Below are positions 27,409-36,397 of a stretch of 64,000 nt of DNA, one piece after another (position 1 is the first letter of the stretch; the number at the start of each line of letters is the position of its first letter). The position numbers and the translations under genes were made by a program. Origin of the DNA: JAFDVL01 sp964631865 (GTDB lineage Bacteria > Acidobacteriota > Blastocatellia > RBC074); assembly GCA_964631865.1 (NCBI GenBank), contig CAZWAK010000011.1:14752-78751 (forward strand), read 5' to 3'. The notes below the pieces were generated by a model that was not told where the DNA came from, ran no database searches, and saw only the letters and a program-made list of their open reading frames with translations.

Positions 27409-27466
27409 CACGGCGCATCGGCCCGTTGGACAGCGCGATTGTCCTCCGCGCCGCGAACGGCTATGC

Positions 27467-28609
27467 CTACGGGAGGCACAGATTCTGAATCGGTGCATTG
27501 AAGAGATTGTTGTCCGAGAGGCAAACGCCGCCGACGCCCGTCGCTACCGTTACGGAAGCAGTTGTCCCGCGACTGTTTTTGACCAGGCTGTTGCCTTGAT
27601 TGCCAGAGCGCACTTCGACGCCCGTTGCGCCGTCAAGCTGCACGTTGTCCGCAATCGTTTTGCCGCCCACGCCAGACGTGATGCGCACGGTTGAGGACGT
27701 AGTGAAGCGGCTCTGATTGACTTCGATGTTGCCGAACGAAGCCGCCGCCCCGCCCGACTGCAACGTAATGCTGCCGTTGCCGCCCGCAAAGATGCCATCT
27801 TTCACTTTCAATCCAGTATCCGCGCCGGGAAGAATCACCGAAACTCCGGCAGGGGCGCTGTAAGTGCCCTGACTCATTTCAATGTTCGTCTTCTGACCCG
27901 CCCCGGAAACGGAGATCGCACCCGCATTGCTGTTGAGGCTGGCTTCGTCCAGCTTCAGAATCGAATCGGCTCCGCCCATGCTGATGGAAATGCCGGTTCC
28001 CGCCTGAATGTTGGCATCGCCGAGTACCCCAGAAAAATTCGTGCCCGCCGTGAGGCTGACCGAGCCGGTGGCTTCCAGCCCGTTCGGATTCGTCAGGCCA
28101 AAGGGGTTGATGAGTTCGAGTTTGCCCGTTGCGCCAAGCGAGATCGAGAGGTTTCCTGCGCCCGCCCGCAAACGCGATTGCTTGCTGACGAACTCAGCAA
28201 ACTCCCCCGTGAGATTGACAGCGATAGAAGGCGCAGTCCAGGGGGCATCCTCAAATGCGACATTGGTTTTCTCGCTGCTTTGAATGACGAGCGGCCCCGC
28301 GAAGTTGACGGCCACCTGCTTGACGCCGAAGCTGGCGTTCGGGCCGATTTGAATGGTGCATTTGGTGTTGATGTTCTCTGCCGTCGGCAGCGCCGGGCCG
28401 AACTCGATCTTGGTCGGCTGCGTGATGTTGACCACATTGCCGGGCGAGGTCTCGCACGCCTGCTTCAACTGCGCGGACGTGCTGATTTGTGCCGAGACTG
28501 CCTGGCTCAGACTTAGGATTGTCACGAAGCCGAGCAGAGAGTAGGTGACGAATTGACTTAGTCTCTGTCCGAAAGAAGAAAGAGCCGATGGTTTGCTTAG
28601 TGTGTTCAT
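27467..28609 (-). CDS. Secreted repeat (probable beta-helix) protein, unknown
   Basis: A 380-residue exported protein. Residues 1-41 form a long signal peptide ending QAVSAQ. The mature part starts with QLKQACETSPGNVVNITQP, resembling the beginning of polysaccharide-lyase-type beta-helix proteins, then repeats short Gly/Asn/Ser-rich strands (GTGISISMGG, NAGAISVSGAG, GNGSITLQSGG, TSSTVRITSGVGG). Four cysteines occur, including CLSDNN and CLP at the C-terminus. I do not recognise a catalytic motif. It lies downstream of the CHAT/subtilase operon on the same strand but after a 527-base AT-rich gap, so it has its own promoter. Confidence 0.75.
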   Translation of the reverse strand: MNTLSKPSALSSFGQRLSQFVTYSLLGFVTILSLSQAVSAQISTSAQLKQACETSPGNVVNITQPTKIEFGPALPTAENINTKCTIQIGPNASFGVKQVAVNFAGPLVIQSSEKTNVAFEDAPWTAPSIAVNLTGEFAEFVSKQSRLRAGAGNLSISLGATGKLELINPFGLTNPNGLEATGSVSLTAGTNFSGVLGDANIQAGTGISISMGGADSILKLDEASLNSNAGAISVSGAGQKTNIEMSQGTYSAPAGVSVILPGADTGLKVKDGIFAGGNGSITLQSGGAAASFGNIEVNQSRFTTSSTVRITSGVGGKTIADNVQLDGATGVEVRSGNQGNSLVKNSRGTTASVTVATGVGGVCLSDNNLFNAPIQNLCLP

Positions 28610-29136
28610 AATCTTATCCTTTACTGTGATTTTGTTAGATTGAAAAGAGGGCTTTTAATTAAGTTCTCTCTCCAATATTTCAGCCCCTGATGCGAAGAGG
28701 AAGCCTTGTCTGCAAAGCAAATTAACACCTGGGTTAGCAGAATAGACAAACGTCTCCCCGCCCTGCGAGTAATTACTTCAGAGTAATTTCGCCACTTAAC
28801 TTAATCTGTTATCGAAACTAAGTGGCTAACTCACTTATTACTACAGAACTTAATATTCGATAACTTTGACTAATTACTTATTAAGTGAACACGGGGTTAG
28901 AAAAAATACATCAGACAAAAAAATACTTATTGCGTTCTAACTACAAAATAAAGTCACGGAAGATACCTTGTATAAACCTACAAGTAGCCGTAGGAAGGAG
29001 GTTGGCTGAAGAACAAACGTCGCAGCACCGCGATTGTGAAGCCTCAATCACGGCGCTGCTGGCGGGGGGATGGGAGGAGTTGAAATGATTGACCGACTAA
29101 CAAATGTTTCAGGGTTGAATTGAACAAGTAGGCGCA
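28610..29136. other. Long AT-rich intergenic region
   Basis: The part from about 28620 to 28990 is far richer in A and T than the rest of the window. It contains short inverted pairs, for example CCACTTA...TAAGTGG and TTATCGAA...TTCGATAA between about 28790 and 28870. It is the likely promoter and control region of the secreted repeat protein. I see no gene in it with a credible start; a 67-codon frame on the plus strand has no recognisable features. Confidence 0.5.
29022..29059 (-). terminator. Imperfect hairpin downstream of the subtilase gene
   Basis: A 15-base stem with two mismatches (GCAGCACCGCGATTG against CAATCACGGCGCTGC) and an 8-base loop sits about 78 bases after the stop of the protease gene. 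It may end the ECF/CHAT/subtilase transcript. Confidence 0.45.
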
Positions 29137-30837
29137 TCACGGCGCGCCCAGATGCGCCTCGAGGTCGGAGTAAACGACCCACACTTTCTTGCCGTTGCTG
29201 CTTTGATTGATGAAGCGCACTTTGCCTGCATTCACAGCGGCGCGCGTCAGCACGGCAGACGAGATATCCCACCGGAAGATGCCCTTCTGTCCTTTCCCAA
29301 AAGCTGGATCCGCGCTGCTGTTTACGGGCAGTGTGGTCGAGGCCACCAGCGTTGCGCCGTTGAAGTACTGCGCGGTGAGTGTGCCTGACCAACCGGTTTC
29401 TGCGCGGTAATGCGCATTGACGAAGACGCCTGATGGATTGCTCGCGCCGGGTGCGGCATCGGTAAATTCCGCTTGCCACCAGTAGTTTGCGCCGGATTCA
29501 AGCTCGAACTTGAACTCTTCGGCCTGTGAATTCAAGTCGCGCGTCGGCTCGTCTCCATTCGGCCCACCCGCGTAATAAGTCTTGCCGTTCTTGTTGTCAT
29601 AGCTGCTGGTGGCAGGCAGGATTGACAGCCGTTCGAGCGCCGTGCGGAAGTCTACGCGCACGCTGCCGAGCTTGCCTGCATAGCCGGGGTTGATGGCATT
29701 CAGCGGCGTGCCGGAACTCAGGATGGTCGCTTGCACATGGGCATTGCTGGCCGCGGGCTGCTCGGCCAGCAGCAAGGCCGCTTCGCCTGCCAACAAAGCC
29801 GTCGAAAACGAAGTTCCACTCCAATAGGCCCAGGCCCCGCCAGGAAACGCGCTGTGCAAACTTGCGCCCGGCGCGGCTACCTTGACAAGGACGTTGTAAT
29901 TCGCAAACGGTGCGCGCACATCTCCTGCCCCGGTCGAAGTCACTGAGAGCACCGTTTCATAAGCGGCGGGATAATGGATGCGGTCGAGGTTGTCATTGCC
30001 GGCGGCAGCCACCAGAAACGCGCCTTCCGCTTCCGCGTCTTCGATGGCCTCTTCGACCAACTCATCGTCGTTCAGCAAACCGAAGCTCATATTGATGATG
30101 CGTGCGCCGTTGCTGGCCGCAAAACGAATGGCGCGCGCAATCGTGAAGCTGGTGGCGCGCCCCAGGTGATTGAAGGCGCGCAACGGCATGATGTGTGCAT
30201 CGGGTGCGGCGCGCAGCACCAGTCCTGCCACGAACGTGCCGTGTCCCGACCCCACGCCGCCGAGGTCATCCGTTGGATTCAAGTCGTTGTTGGCGAAATC
30301 GTAATACGGCCCCGTGATCTTGCCGGCAAAGAGCGGATGCGCAAAGTCAATGCCCGTATCAATCACGGCGACGGTGACGCCTGCGCCGCGACTCAAGCTG
30401 TGTGCTTCGGCGAGGCGCAGCGGGGTGAGGGCGGATTGCTGATAATAATTACTGGGAGAAACACCATCCAAGAACGCCATGCCCGATTGATCCAGGAAGG
30501 CCATGCCCGACTGACGCACTTCTGGCGACTCAAATTCAAAATTGGGTTGCGCGGCCTGCACGTCAGGATCAGTCTGAATCGTGTCCAGTATCTGTTCGAC
30601 CGTGTCGCCCGCCCGCAACTTCACTCGATAAGTGGTTGTCCCCGTTAACTGTTCCAGGGTGGTCGTGCCGTAGCGCGCCTGGAAGGTGTTGATGGTGAAG
30701 CCGGGGCGGAGCGTCACGATCAACTCCCCGGCAATAAAGTCGTTTTCAAAACCATCCCCCCGCACAAGTGTAGGCGTGATGAAGGCGGCCAAGAGTAAAC
30801 TCAGGACACAGAGCAGCGTGAAGAATTTGTTTTTCAT
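29137..30837 (-). CDS. Secreted S8 subtilisin-like protease of the CHAT operon
   Basis: A 566-residue exported protease. Signal peptide residues 1-26 (KNKFFTLLCVLSLLLAAFI). A subtilase prodomain follows at about 30-104 (FIAGELIVTLRPGF ... VQAAQPNFEFE). Then comes a linker with the octapeptide QSGMAFLD twice in tandem (109-124). Catalytic D160 (VAVIDTGIDFAHP), H199 (GSGHGTFVAG), N281 (AAAGNDN) and S343 (WSGTSFSTALLAG) are all present. The C-terminal 170 residues look like a beta-sandwich binding domain. The start at 30837 has GGAAAGGAAC upstream; a frame 150 bases longer lacks support. It follows the CHAT gene by 98 bases and is probably its co-regulated partner or substrate. Confidence 0.93.
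   Translation of the reverse strand: MKNKFFTLLCVLSLLLAAFITPTLVRGDGFENDFIAGELIVTLRPGFTINTFQARYGTTTLEQLTGTTTYRVKLRAGDTVEQILDTIQTDPDVQAAQPNFEFESPEVRQSGMAFLDQSGMAFLDGVSPSNYYQQSALTPLRLAEAHSLSRGAGVTVAVIDTGIDFAHPLFAGKITGPYYDFANNDLNPTDDLGGVGSGHGTFVAGLVLRAAPDAHIMPLRAFNHLGRATSFTIARAIRFAASNGARIINMSFGLLNDDELVEEAIEDAEAEGAFLVAAAGNDNLDRIHYPAAYETVLSVTSTGAGDVRAPFANYNVLVKVAAPGASLHSAFPGGAWAYWSGTSFSTALLAGEAALLLAEQPAASNAHVQATILSSGTPLNAINPGYAGKLGSVRVDFRTALERLSILPATSSYDNKNGKTYYAGGPNGDEPTRDLNSQAEEFKFELESGANYWWQAEFTDAAPGASNPSGVFVNAHYRAETGWSGTLTAQYFNGATLVASTTLPVNSSADPAFGKGQKGIFRWDISSAVLTRAAVNAGKVRFINQSSNGKKVWVVYSDLEAHLGAP
30467..30514 (-). repeat. Tandem 24-base repeat encoding QSGMAFLD twice
   Basis: Units at 30467-30490 and 30491-30514 are identical at 21 of 24 bases and encode the same eight residues. 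They sit exactly between the prodomain and catalytic domain of the subtilase. Confidence 0.9.
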
Positions 30838-30935
30838 AGTTCCTTTCCTTTCCATCAAAGTTGTCGCGCCACTGAAGAAAGGCCAAAGCTGCTGGCATTC
30901 ATCTTGGCCCGGGGAGAACAGCGGCTGGATGATGT

Positions 30936-33815
30936 TCAGGGGGATAGTTGCGTCGCCGTTCGCCCAATCAGCACGAACGGGGCCCAATAGTACGGATGCG
31001 CGTATTGTTGCCGGGTTTGCAGCGCCGCTTGCCGCAAGGCCGCGCGTGGAGAAACACCTTGTTGTAACTGTTCATAAAAGGCTTTCATCAACGTTGCTGT
31101 CGCCGGATCGTTCACCGTCCAGAGACTGACGACCAAAGAGGCCGCCCCTGCCGAGAGAAAGCCCCGCACGAGACCTAAGAGTTCGTCTCCGGCGTAAACG
31201 TGATTCGTACCTGTGCTACAGCCGCTCAACGTGACCAGCGTAGCATTGGTTTGTAACGAACAGATGTCAAAAAAGTTGAGCCAGGTTCCGGCCAATTGAA
31301 AGGCCGAAAACATCGGATTGTCCTGGCGAAAGACCGCGTGGCTGGCAATATGCACGATATCACTCTCGGCCATCTGTGCCGCTAAAGTTTGCCGGTCAGC
31401 GGCTTCTCCAAGGAAGCATTGCGCCTGCGGAAACAGACGGCGAATCGTTTCGATTTCGGCGCTGATTTGCGGCGCTAATTCGTCCGGCGCGCCGAAGAGC
31501 AAGGCTTTTCCCAACGGGCGCGCCGGGCGATTCGTACACAACGCCAACAGGCGTGCGCTCGGCATCACGGCCAGTTCGTGCTCGTCGAGCAGGTATTTTT
31601 GCCCATCATATAACGCCTGAAACGGTACGTTGTGCAACAGATCGAACGGCACGATGATGAGCTTTTGCCCGGCGACCAATTCGACCACTGGGGCAAAGAG
31701 TGCTTGCCAGAGTTGTTGCAACGAATTATTCACGCCTTGCAACAAGCGCCGTTCGTGCGCGGTCACATAGCTTTTGCCGTACTGAAACTTTTCCAACTGG
31801 AATTTCAGCGCGACCACCATCTGGCGAATTTCGCTGCGTCCGCACGGGCTGCTAATGACGTGCAGCCGCTGCTGGTCAATCACAAAAATCTTCAGCGTCT
31901 CGTGGTCGAAATAATATTCGATTACGGCTTCGTCGGCGGCGAGCAGGCGGCGCAGTTCTTCGATTCTCATCCCGCCGACATTTTCCAGCCAGGCGAATTT
32001 CGCGTCCTGCATTTGGGCTTGTCGCGTCAGATGCAACAACGCGCGTTCGCGCGTCAGGATTTCCGTGCGCAACTGTTCGTCTTTGACCAGCAAGCGGTTG
32101 TTCGGCGTGCTTTCGCTTTGACTCGCGCGGCTGTAAAACCAGTGCAATTCTTCGCGCAGTTGCTGCCAGCGTTCGTACAAAGCCTGCGTCGCCGCATCCG
32201 CGCCCGTCGGTACGACATCCAGATCATTGACCAGCAAATCTACGAGCGTGCGTGCCTTGTGACTTTCCAGATAATAAAATGCTTCGGCGGTACGTTCGGG
32301 CGAGCCGTCCCGCAAACAGAGCGCAATCAGCTTTTCATAGATGCGCAGTTTGTCGCCGAAAAACGCGGTGCGAAATTCCTCCACGCGAATTTGCCCGCGC
32401 ATTTGCTCGACATAGCTGATGGCCTGCACAAAATGCGCATATCCTTTGGCCGGTTCGCCCGCCGTGAGCAGCAAATCGCCGATCAGTTCGTGGACTTGAT
32501 ATTGCAACCAGGGAACCTGCAACATTTGCATCTGCTGGCGCACGTCGTTGGCGCGTAAAAACGCCTCTTGCAATTGCCCTAACTGAAACAGCGCGCGCGC
32601 CTGCAAAAGTTGCGCATAACACGCCTTTGATGTCAGCCCTTGCCCCGCAAAAAACTTCTGCGCGCGCACCGTCAACGGCAGGGCTTGCGCGGGCTTGTTG
32701 TCTTTGAGGTAGAGTTCGGCGAGATAAATTTTCAGCAAGCCGCACCACACCTCGTTGCCTTCGGCGGTAAACTCTGCCAGCGCTTGTTCCAGCCATTGGG
32801 CCGCGGCCTCCAATTGCTGCGCGTGTAGGCACGCCAGCCCTTCCCACGTTAAGGCTTTGGCGGCTTCGTAGCGCATGCCCAAGTCCAGAAACGCGGCGCG
32901 CGCTTGCACGGCTTTGGTTTTCGCCTCGTCCAGCACGTGCATTTGCAGGAAGATTTCGGCCAAATCCAAATCGCACAACGCGGCCAAGCGGGGGCTGCCG
33001 AGTTGGACAAATTCTGCTTTGACTTCGTGCAGCACGCGCGTGGCGTGATGATATGCGCCCTTCAGAAAATGCAGATACCCGAGGCTGTACCTGGCTTCCG
33101 CTGCCAGGGTGGTTTGCCCCTGCGTGCGTAAGATGTCGTAGGCTTGTTCGTAGAGTTCCTGCGCGCGCCGAAAATCGTCAAGGTTGGAATAAATGTTGGC
33201 GCGGTTGTAGGCGATCATGGCCTGCGCCGTGCGATCTCCGGCTGCTTCCAACACGTGGCCGGCGCGGTCAAAACAATCTAACGCTTCGTGGTATTGATCC
33301 AGACGGTGATGAATGTTGCCGACATTGACTTCCAATTGCGCGGCGTGAACGGGTTCACCGTGCGCGCGGAACACCAACCGCGCCTCATCGGCCAATTGCA
33401 AGGCGCGTTCGTATTGGCCTTGTAACATCAAGGCGTCCACCATCGCGCGCGCCAGTCGTGCCGCATCCACCAGTTGGTCGTTGGCTTGATAGAGCGCGCG
33501 CGCCTGCTCGTAGTATTCGATAGCCTCTGCGTGTCGCCCGTTGACGTGCAACGCCACTGCCAGCGCGCGCAGTCCCAGCGCCTGCATCAGCGGATCGTCG
33601 AGTTGCTGTGCCAGGAGGTGGGTTTGCTCCGCCAATTGCAAAGCGTCCGGGGGATTGGTGCGAATCGAGCGATCCACAATCTTTTTCAATTTCTGGATCA
33701 ACTCGGGCGTCGCCTGAATCGTCGCGGTCAACGCGCTCTGGTGCGGCGCTGCCGACTGCCTTGGCACTGCCGTCTCGGTCAAATTTTGCCCCGCGTTCGG
33801 GTGGTTTTCTGCCAT
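30936..33815 (-). CDS. TPR-CHAT protein (caspase-like protease)
   Basis: A 959-residue protein. After a low-complexity N-terminus, residues from about 40 to 480 are TPR repeats (for example ALGLRALAVALHVNGRHAEA and EARYSLGYLHFLKGAYHHA). Residues about 640-955 form a CHAT domain, with His near 826 (HIASHAVF) and Cys near 866 (VTLSGCSTG). It ends YYWAPFVLIG, the conserved CHAT tail. CHAT domains are clan CD cysteine proteases related to caspases and separases; the TPR part usually senses a partner. No signal peptide, so cytoplasmic. ATG at 33815 or three codons upstream. It lies between an anti-sigma-like gene and a secreted subtilase, all on one strand. Confidence 0.95.
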   Translation of the reverse strand: MAENHPNAGQNLTETAVPRQSAAPHQSALTATIQATPELIQKLKKIVDRSIRTNPPDALQLAEQTHLLAQQLDDPLMQALGLRALAVALHVNGRHAEAIEYYEQARALYQANDQLVDAARLARAMVDALMLQGQYERALQLADEARLVFRAHGEPVHAAQLEVNVGNIHHRLDQYHEALDCFDRAGHVLEAAGDRTAQAMIAYNRANIYSNLDDFRRAQELYEQAYDILRTQGQTTLAAEARYSLGYLHFLKGAYHHATRVLHEVKAEFVQLGSPRLAALCDLDLAEIFLQMHVLDEAKTKAVQARAAFLDLGMRYEAAKALTWEGLACLHAQQLEAAAQWLEQALAEFTAEGNEVWCGLLKIYLAELYLKDNKPAQALPLTVRAQKFFAGQGLTSKACYAQLLQARALFQLGQLQEAFLRANDVRQQMQMLQVPWLQYQVHELIGDLLLTAGEPAKGYAHFVQAISYVEQMRGQIRVEEFRTAFFGDKLRIYEKLIALCLRDGSPERTAEAFYYLESHKARTLVDLLVNDLDVVPTGADAATQALYERWQQLREELHWFYSRASQSESTPNNRLLVKDEQLRTEILTRERALLHLTRQAQMQDAKFAWLENVGGMRIEELRRLLAADEAVIEYYFDHETLKIFVIDQQRLHVISSPCGRSEIRQMVVALKFQLEKFQYGKSYVTAHERRLLQGVNNSLQQLWQALFAPVVELVAGQKLIIVPFDLLHNVPFQALYDGQKYLLDEHELAVMPSARLLALCTNRPARPLGKALLFGAPDELAPQISAEIETIRRLFPQAQCFLGEAADRQTLAAQMAESDIVHIASHAVFRQDNPMFSAFQLAGTWLNFFDICSLQTNATLVTLSGCSTGTNHVYAGDELLGLVRGFLSAGAASLVVSLWTVNDPATATLMKAFYEQLQQGVSPRAALRQAALQTRQQYAHPYYWAPFVLIGRTATQLSP

Positions 33816-33966
33816 AGCAACCACGTAATCTCAACGGCGGCGGCGGCGGGGGGAGAGAACGAAAAAAACGACCTTCACAGAACTTACGATGAAGCTGTTT
33901 TCCACCCAGCCACTTAGCCGCTCATTCCAGGTCTTTCGTTCTCTCTCCGCGCCGCCGCTCGCTCTG

Positions 33967-34596
33967 TCAATGCACCTTGATCTCCGGGATTTCGATAACG
34001 TCTTCTCCCAAGACAATGCGCAGGCAATAAGCGTTCGGCGGCAAGACCGACAGCCGAAACATTCCTTCGGCATCCGTTTGAGTGGAGTGAATATCCTGTT
34101 CGTCCCACCCCAAATGCACCGGACAGCCCGCCAAGGCCGGGCTGTCCGGGTCTTCCGGCAGCACCTGTCCGAGCAAGTCGAACGTCTCGGCCATTTTTTC
34201 GAGCCGCAGGTCTACCGCATAGCCTTCGACCTGATACAGCAGTTGCCGCCCGGTGGACGCGCCCGCCGTCACGTCTACGCTCGTGGCAGAGCGTGCTTCG
34301 GCCAGCGGCAGTGGCGCGAAGCTGTCAAAGAGCAATTGTGCAATCAGCGTCCGCAGCGGCGTGCGTGTCGGCGGCTGCGCCGCAGGCATCCAGGCCAGAA
34401 TGCGCGCCGTCAGTTCCGCCGGAAAGGCAAACGAATCGTCGAGCGGAGCAATCCGTTTGACTTCCAATAACCACTGCTGATTGTGCTGACAGCTTGGACA
34501 TCCAGCGGCCAAATGCGCCTGGATCGTTGCGCGTTCCGTTCCCACTACGGCATCACGCAGAAAATCGGTCAGTTTTTCTAAAGATGGACATCGCAT
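33967..34596 (-). CDS. Zinc-finger anti-sigma-like protein
   Basis: A 209-residue protein. Its N-terminus MRCPSLEKLTDFLRD and HLAAGCPSC match the ZAS/zf-HC2 layout (Cys, then H-x4-C-x2-C), which binds ECF sigma factors. There is no membrane helix, so it would be a soluble sensor. The C-terminal 55 residues (CPVHLGWDEQDIHSTQTDAE, then FRLSVLPPNAYCLRI) resemble a small carboxypeptidase-regulatory-like beta domain. It starts 88 bases after the sigma factor stop with a GAGGA site. The 142-base gap before the CHAT gene contains an inverted repeat (GGAGAGAACGAAA at 33852 against TTTCGTTCTCTCTCC at 33934), possibly a message hairpin. Confidence 0.75.
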   Translation of the reverse strand: MRCPSLEKLTDFLRDAVVGTERATIQAHLAAGCPSCQHNQQWLLEVKRIAPLDDSFAFPAELTARILAWMPAAQPPTRTPLRTLIAQLLFDSFAPLPLAEARSATSVDVTAGASTGRQLLYQVEGYAVDLRLEKMAETFDLLGQVLPEDPDSPALAGCPVHLGWDEQDIHSTQTDAEGMFRLSVLPPNAYCLRIVLGEDVIEIPEIKVH

Positions 34597-34684
34597 AAAA
34601 TTCCTCGGGGCGGGCAAAGTAAATTCCTAGTTCGACTTTTCCACCCGATAAGTGGCGCAGGAGGCGGGAAAAATACGTGCTGCG

Positions 34685-35248
34685 CTAAAAAAATCCGATT
34701 TGCTCCAGATTTTTTTTCAGCTTTTCCAAACAGCGCCCGCGCGTCGGCCCAATGCTGGCGATGGGGCGACCCAGACGACGGCTGAGTTCTTCGTAACTGT
34801 CCGGGCTTTCCTGAAAAAACAGCAGTTCGATCAGGGTGCGGCAGGGTTGCGACAGTGTTTCCACCGCGCGCCGCAGCAGATGTTGGCGTTCCACGAGGTG
34901 AAGCGCTTCTTCCAATTGCGCGTCCTGGCTTGGTTCTGGCGCGTCGGGATCGTCCAGCGAATCGGTGCGGCGGTGGCGTTCGCGCAGCTTCCAGCATTCG
35001 CGCACTGCGACGGTGATGATCCACGAACTGAGTTTTTCAGTGCGGCGCAAACTCTGCATCTGCTGAAACAGCGCCAGATTGACGGCTTGGTACACATCCG
35101 CCGCATCTTCATCGCTGAGCCGGAATTTCCGCGTGATCGAGGCGATCAACCGCTGATAGCGCTGCACCATGGTTGCCCAAGCGTCGCCGTCCTCTTCCAA
35201 ACAGCGCGCAATGAGTTCCGCATCCGTGAGTTTTGTGTAGTTGTTCAT
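34685..35248 (-). CDS. ECF-type sigma-70 family sigma factor
   Basis: A 187-residue sigma factor. Region 2 reads WATMVQRYQRLIASITRKFR, EDAADVYQAVNLALFQQM and KLSSWIITVAVRECWKLRER. Region 4 reads LSQPCRTLIELLFF, EELSRRLGRPIASIGPTRGR. No region 3 or N-terminal extension, so it is ECF type; the linker is acidic (DDPDAPEPSQDAQ). It likely activates its own operon: anti-sigma-like, CHAT and subtilase genes. The ATG at 35248 is used; upstream frame to 35338 runs into the neighbouring stop region without similarity. Confidence 0.94.
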   Translation of the reverse strand: MNNYTKLTDAELIARCLEEDGDAWATMVQRYQRLIASITRKFRLSDEDAADVYQAVNLALFQQMQSLRRTEKLSSWIITVAVRECWKLRERHRRTDSLDDPDAPEPSQDAQLEEALHLVERQHLLRRAVETLSQPCRTLIELLFFQESPDSYEELSRRLGRPIASIGPTRGRCLEKLKKNLEQIGFF

Positions 35249-35328
35249 GCCACCAAACCCGCCAGCCTCAACTTGGTGAAGAAGAGTGTTCCGGGCGTAA
35301 GAGTAACGAAGCGGTCGCGAGTGGTTCG

Positions 35329-36300
35329 TCAACCGCACCGGAAGATTTCCCGCAGTGTTTGTGTATCCAGGTTGCCGCCGCTCATCACGTTCACGACGGT
35401 TTGCCCGCGCAATTGTGCTTGCACCTTGATCGTCGCTGCCGTAGCCGCTGCGCCCGCGCCTTCCGCCAGGTTGTGCGTCGTGTACCAGAGCAGGCGAATC
35501 GCCTCACGAATTTCTTCGTCGCTTACCAACACGACTTCGTCCACACCGCGCCAAATGATGTCGAGCGTGAACGGCGACGGGCAGCGCGTGGCCACACCGT
35601 CGGCAAAGGTATCGGCGCGCGCGGTCTCGACGACTTTTTGGGCTTGCCACGACAAATAATAACTCGGCGCACCTTCCGCCTGCACGCCATAGATTTTGGT
35701 TTCGGGCGAGAGCGCCCGAAAGGCCGTAATCACGCCGCACAAGCCGCTGCCCATTCCAATGGGCACGAAAATGGCGTCCACATGCGCGCCGCGTTTTTGC
35801 ATCGTCTCCACGATTTCAAGCGCGTATGTGCCGACGCCGTTGACGAGATGCGGTTCGTTGGCCGAGTGGATGTAGCGCAAATTTTCTTCGGTGCAAAGCC
35901 GTTCGACTTCGACGCGCGCTTCGTCGAAGTCTTGTCCGAATTCGACGAGCCGCGCGCCGAGTGCTTGCATCGCCGCGTTTTTTTCGGGATTGTTGCCGAA
36001 CGGCACGACGATGGTGGCGGGAATGTTGTGCTGTTTGGCGGCGAAGGCGACGGACGCGCCGTGATTGCCGCGCGTGGCGGTGATGACGCCGTTGTGCGTG
36101 CGTTCCCGCGCGAAATGCTCCATAAAATGCAACCCGCCGCGCACCTTGAACGCGCCCGTGGGCAGATGATTTTCGTGCTTGACGAAGGCACGAAGTCCCA
36201 ATTCCGCGCTAAGCAGCGGGTGTTCGTGCAACGGTGAAGGCGCGAGTGCGCGGTACACAATTTCCTGGGCCGTGCGAATTTGATTGAGTGAAATTTCCAT
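35329..36300 (-). CDS. PLP-dependent threonine dehydratase-like enzyme
   Basis: A 323-residue fold-type II PLP enzyme. KHENHLPTGAFKVRGGLHFM carries the PLP lysine, TATRGNHGASVAFA the substrate loop, PIGMGSGLCG the phosphate loop (one Gly replaced by Met), and VMSGGNLD the C-terminal pocket. No ACT domain. It is only distantly similar to the other dehydratase-like gene at 9602. It ends 80 bases before the sigma factor on the same strand; whether it shares the transcript is not clear. Family members deaminate threonine or serine, and some act on modified hydroxyamino acids. Confidence 0.88.
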   Translation of the reverse strand: MEISLNQIRTAQEIVYRALAPSPLHEHPLLSAELGLRAFVKHENHLPTGAFKVRGGLHFMEHFARERTHNGVITATRGNHGASVAFAAKQHNIPATIVVPFGNNPEKNAAMQALGARLVEFGQDFDEARVEVERLCTEENLRYIHSANEPHLVNGVGTYALEIVETMQKRGAHVDAIFVPIGMGSGLCGVITAFRALSPETKIYGVQAEGAPSYYLSWQAQKVVETARADTFADGVATRCPSPFTLDIIWRGVDEVVLVSDEEIREAIRLLWYTTHNLAEGAGAAATAATIKVQAQLRGQTVVNVMSGGNLDTQTLREIFRCG

Positions 36301-36397
36301 AAGGCTTTGTGATCTTAGCACCAAGTCCTGTAAAATGCTCAACGTTGCGTGCCGCAACAAACGTCCGCAATTCCATCTCCGACCAACTACTACACTT

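Noticed and set aside
28885..29088. 67-codon plus-strand gene in the AT-rich gap
   Set aside because: No ribosome site or recognisable domain, and it includes the hairpin downstream of the subtilase.
30936..33815. CHAT gene as part of a type III-E CRISPR system
   Set aside because: No Cas gene or CRISPR array is present in the window.
35249..35328. ECF-type promoter (GGAAC -35) before the sigma factor
   Set aside because: GGAAC is present, but no convincing -10 box lies at the usual distance.
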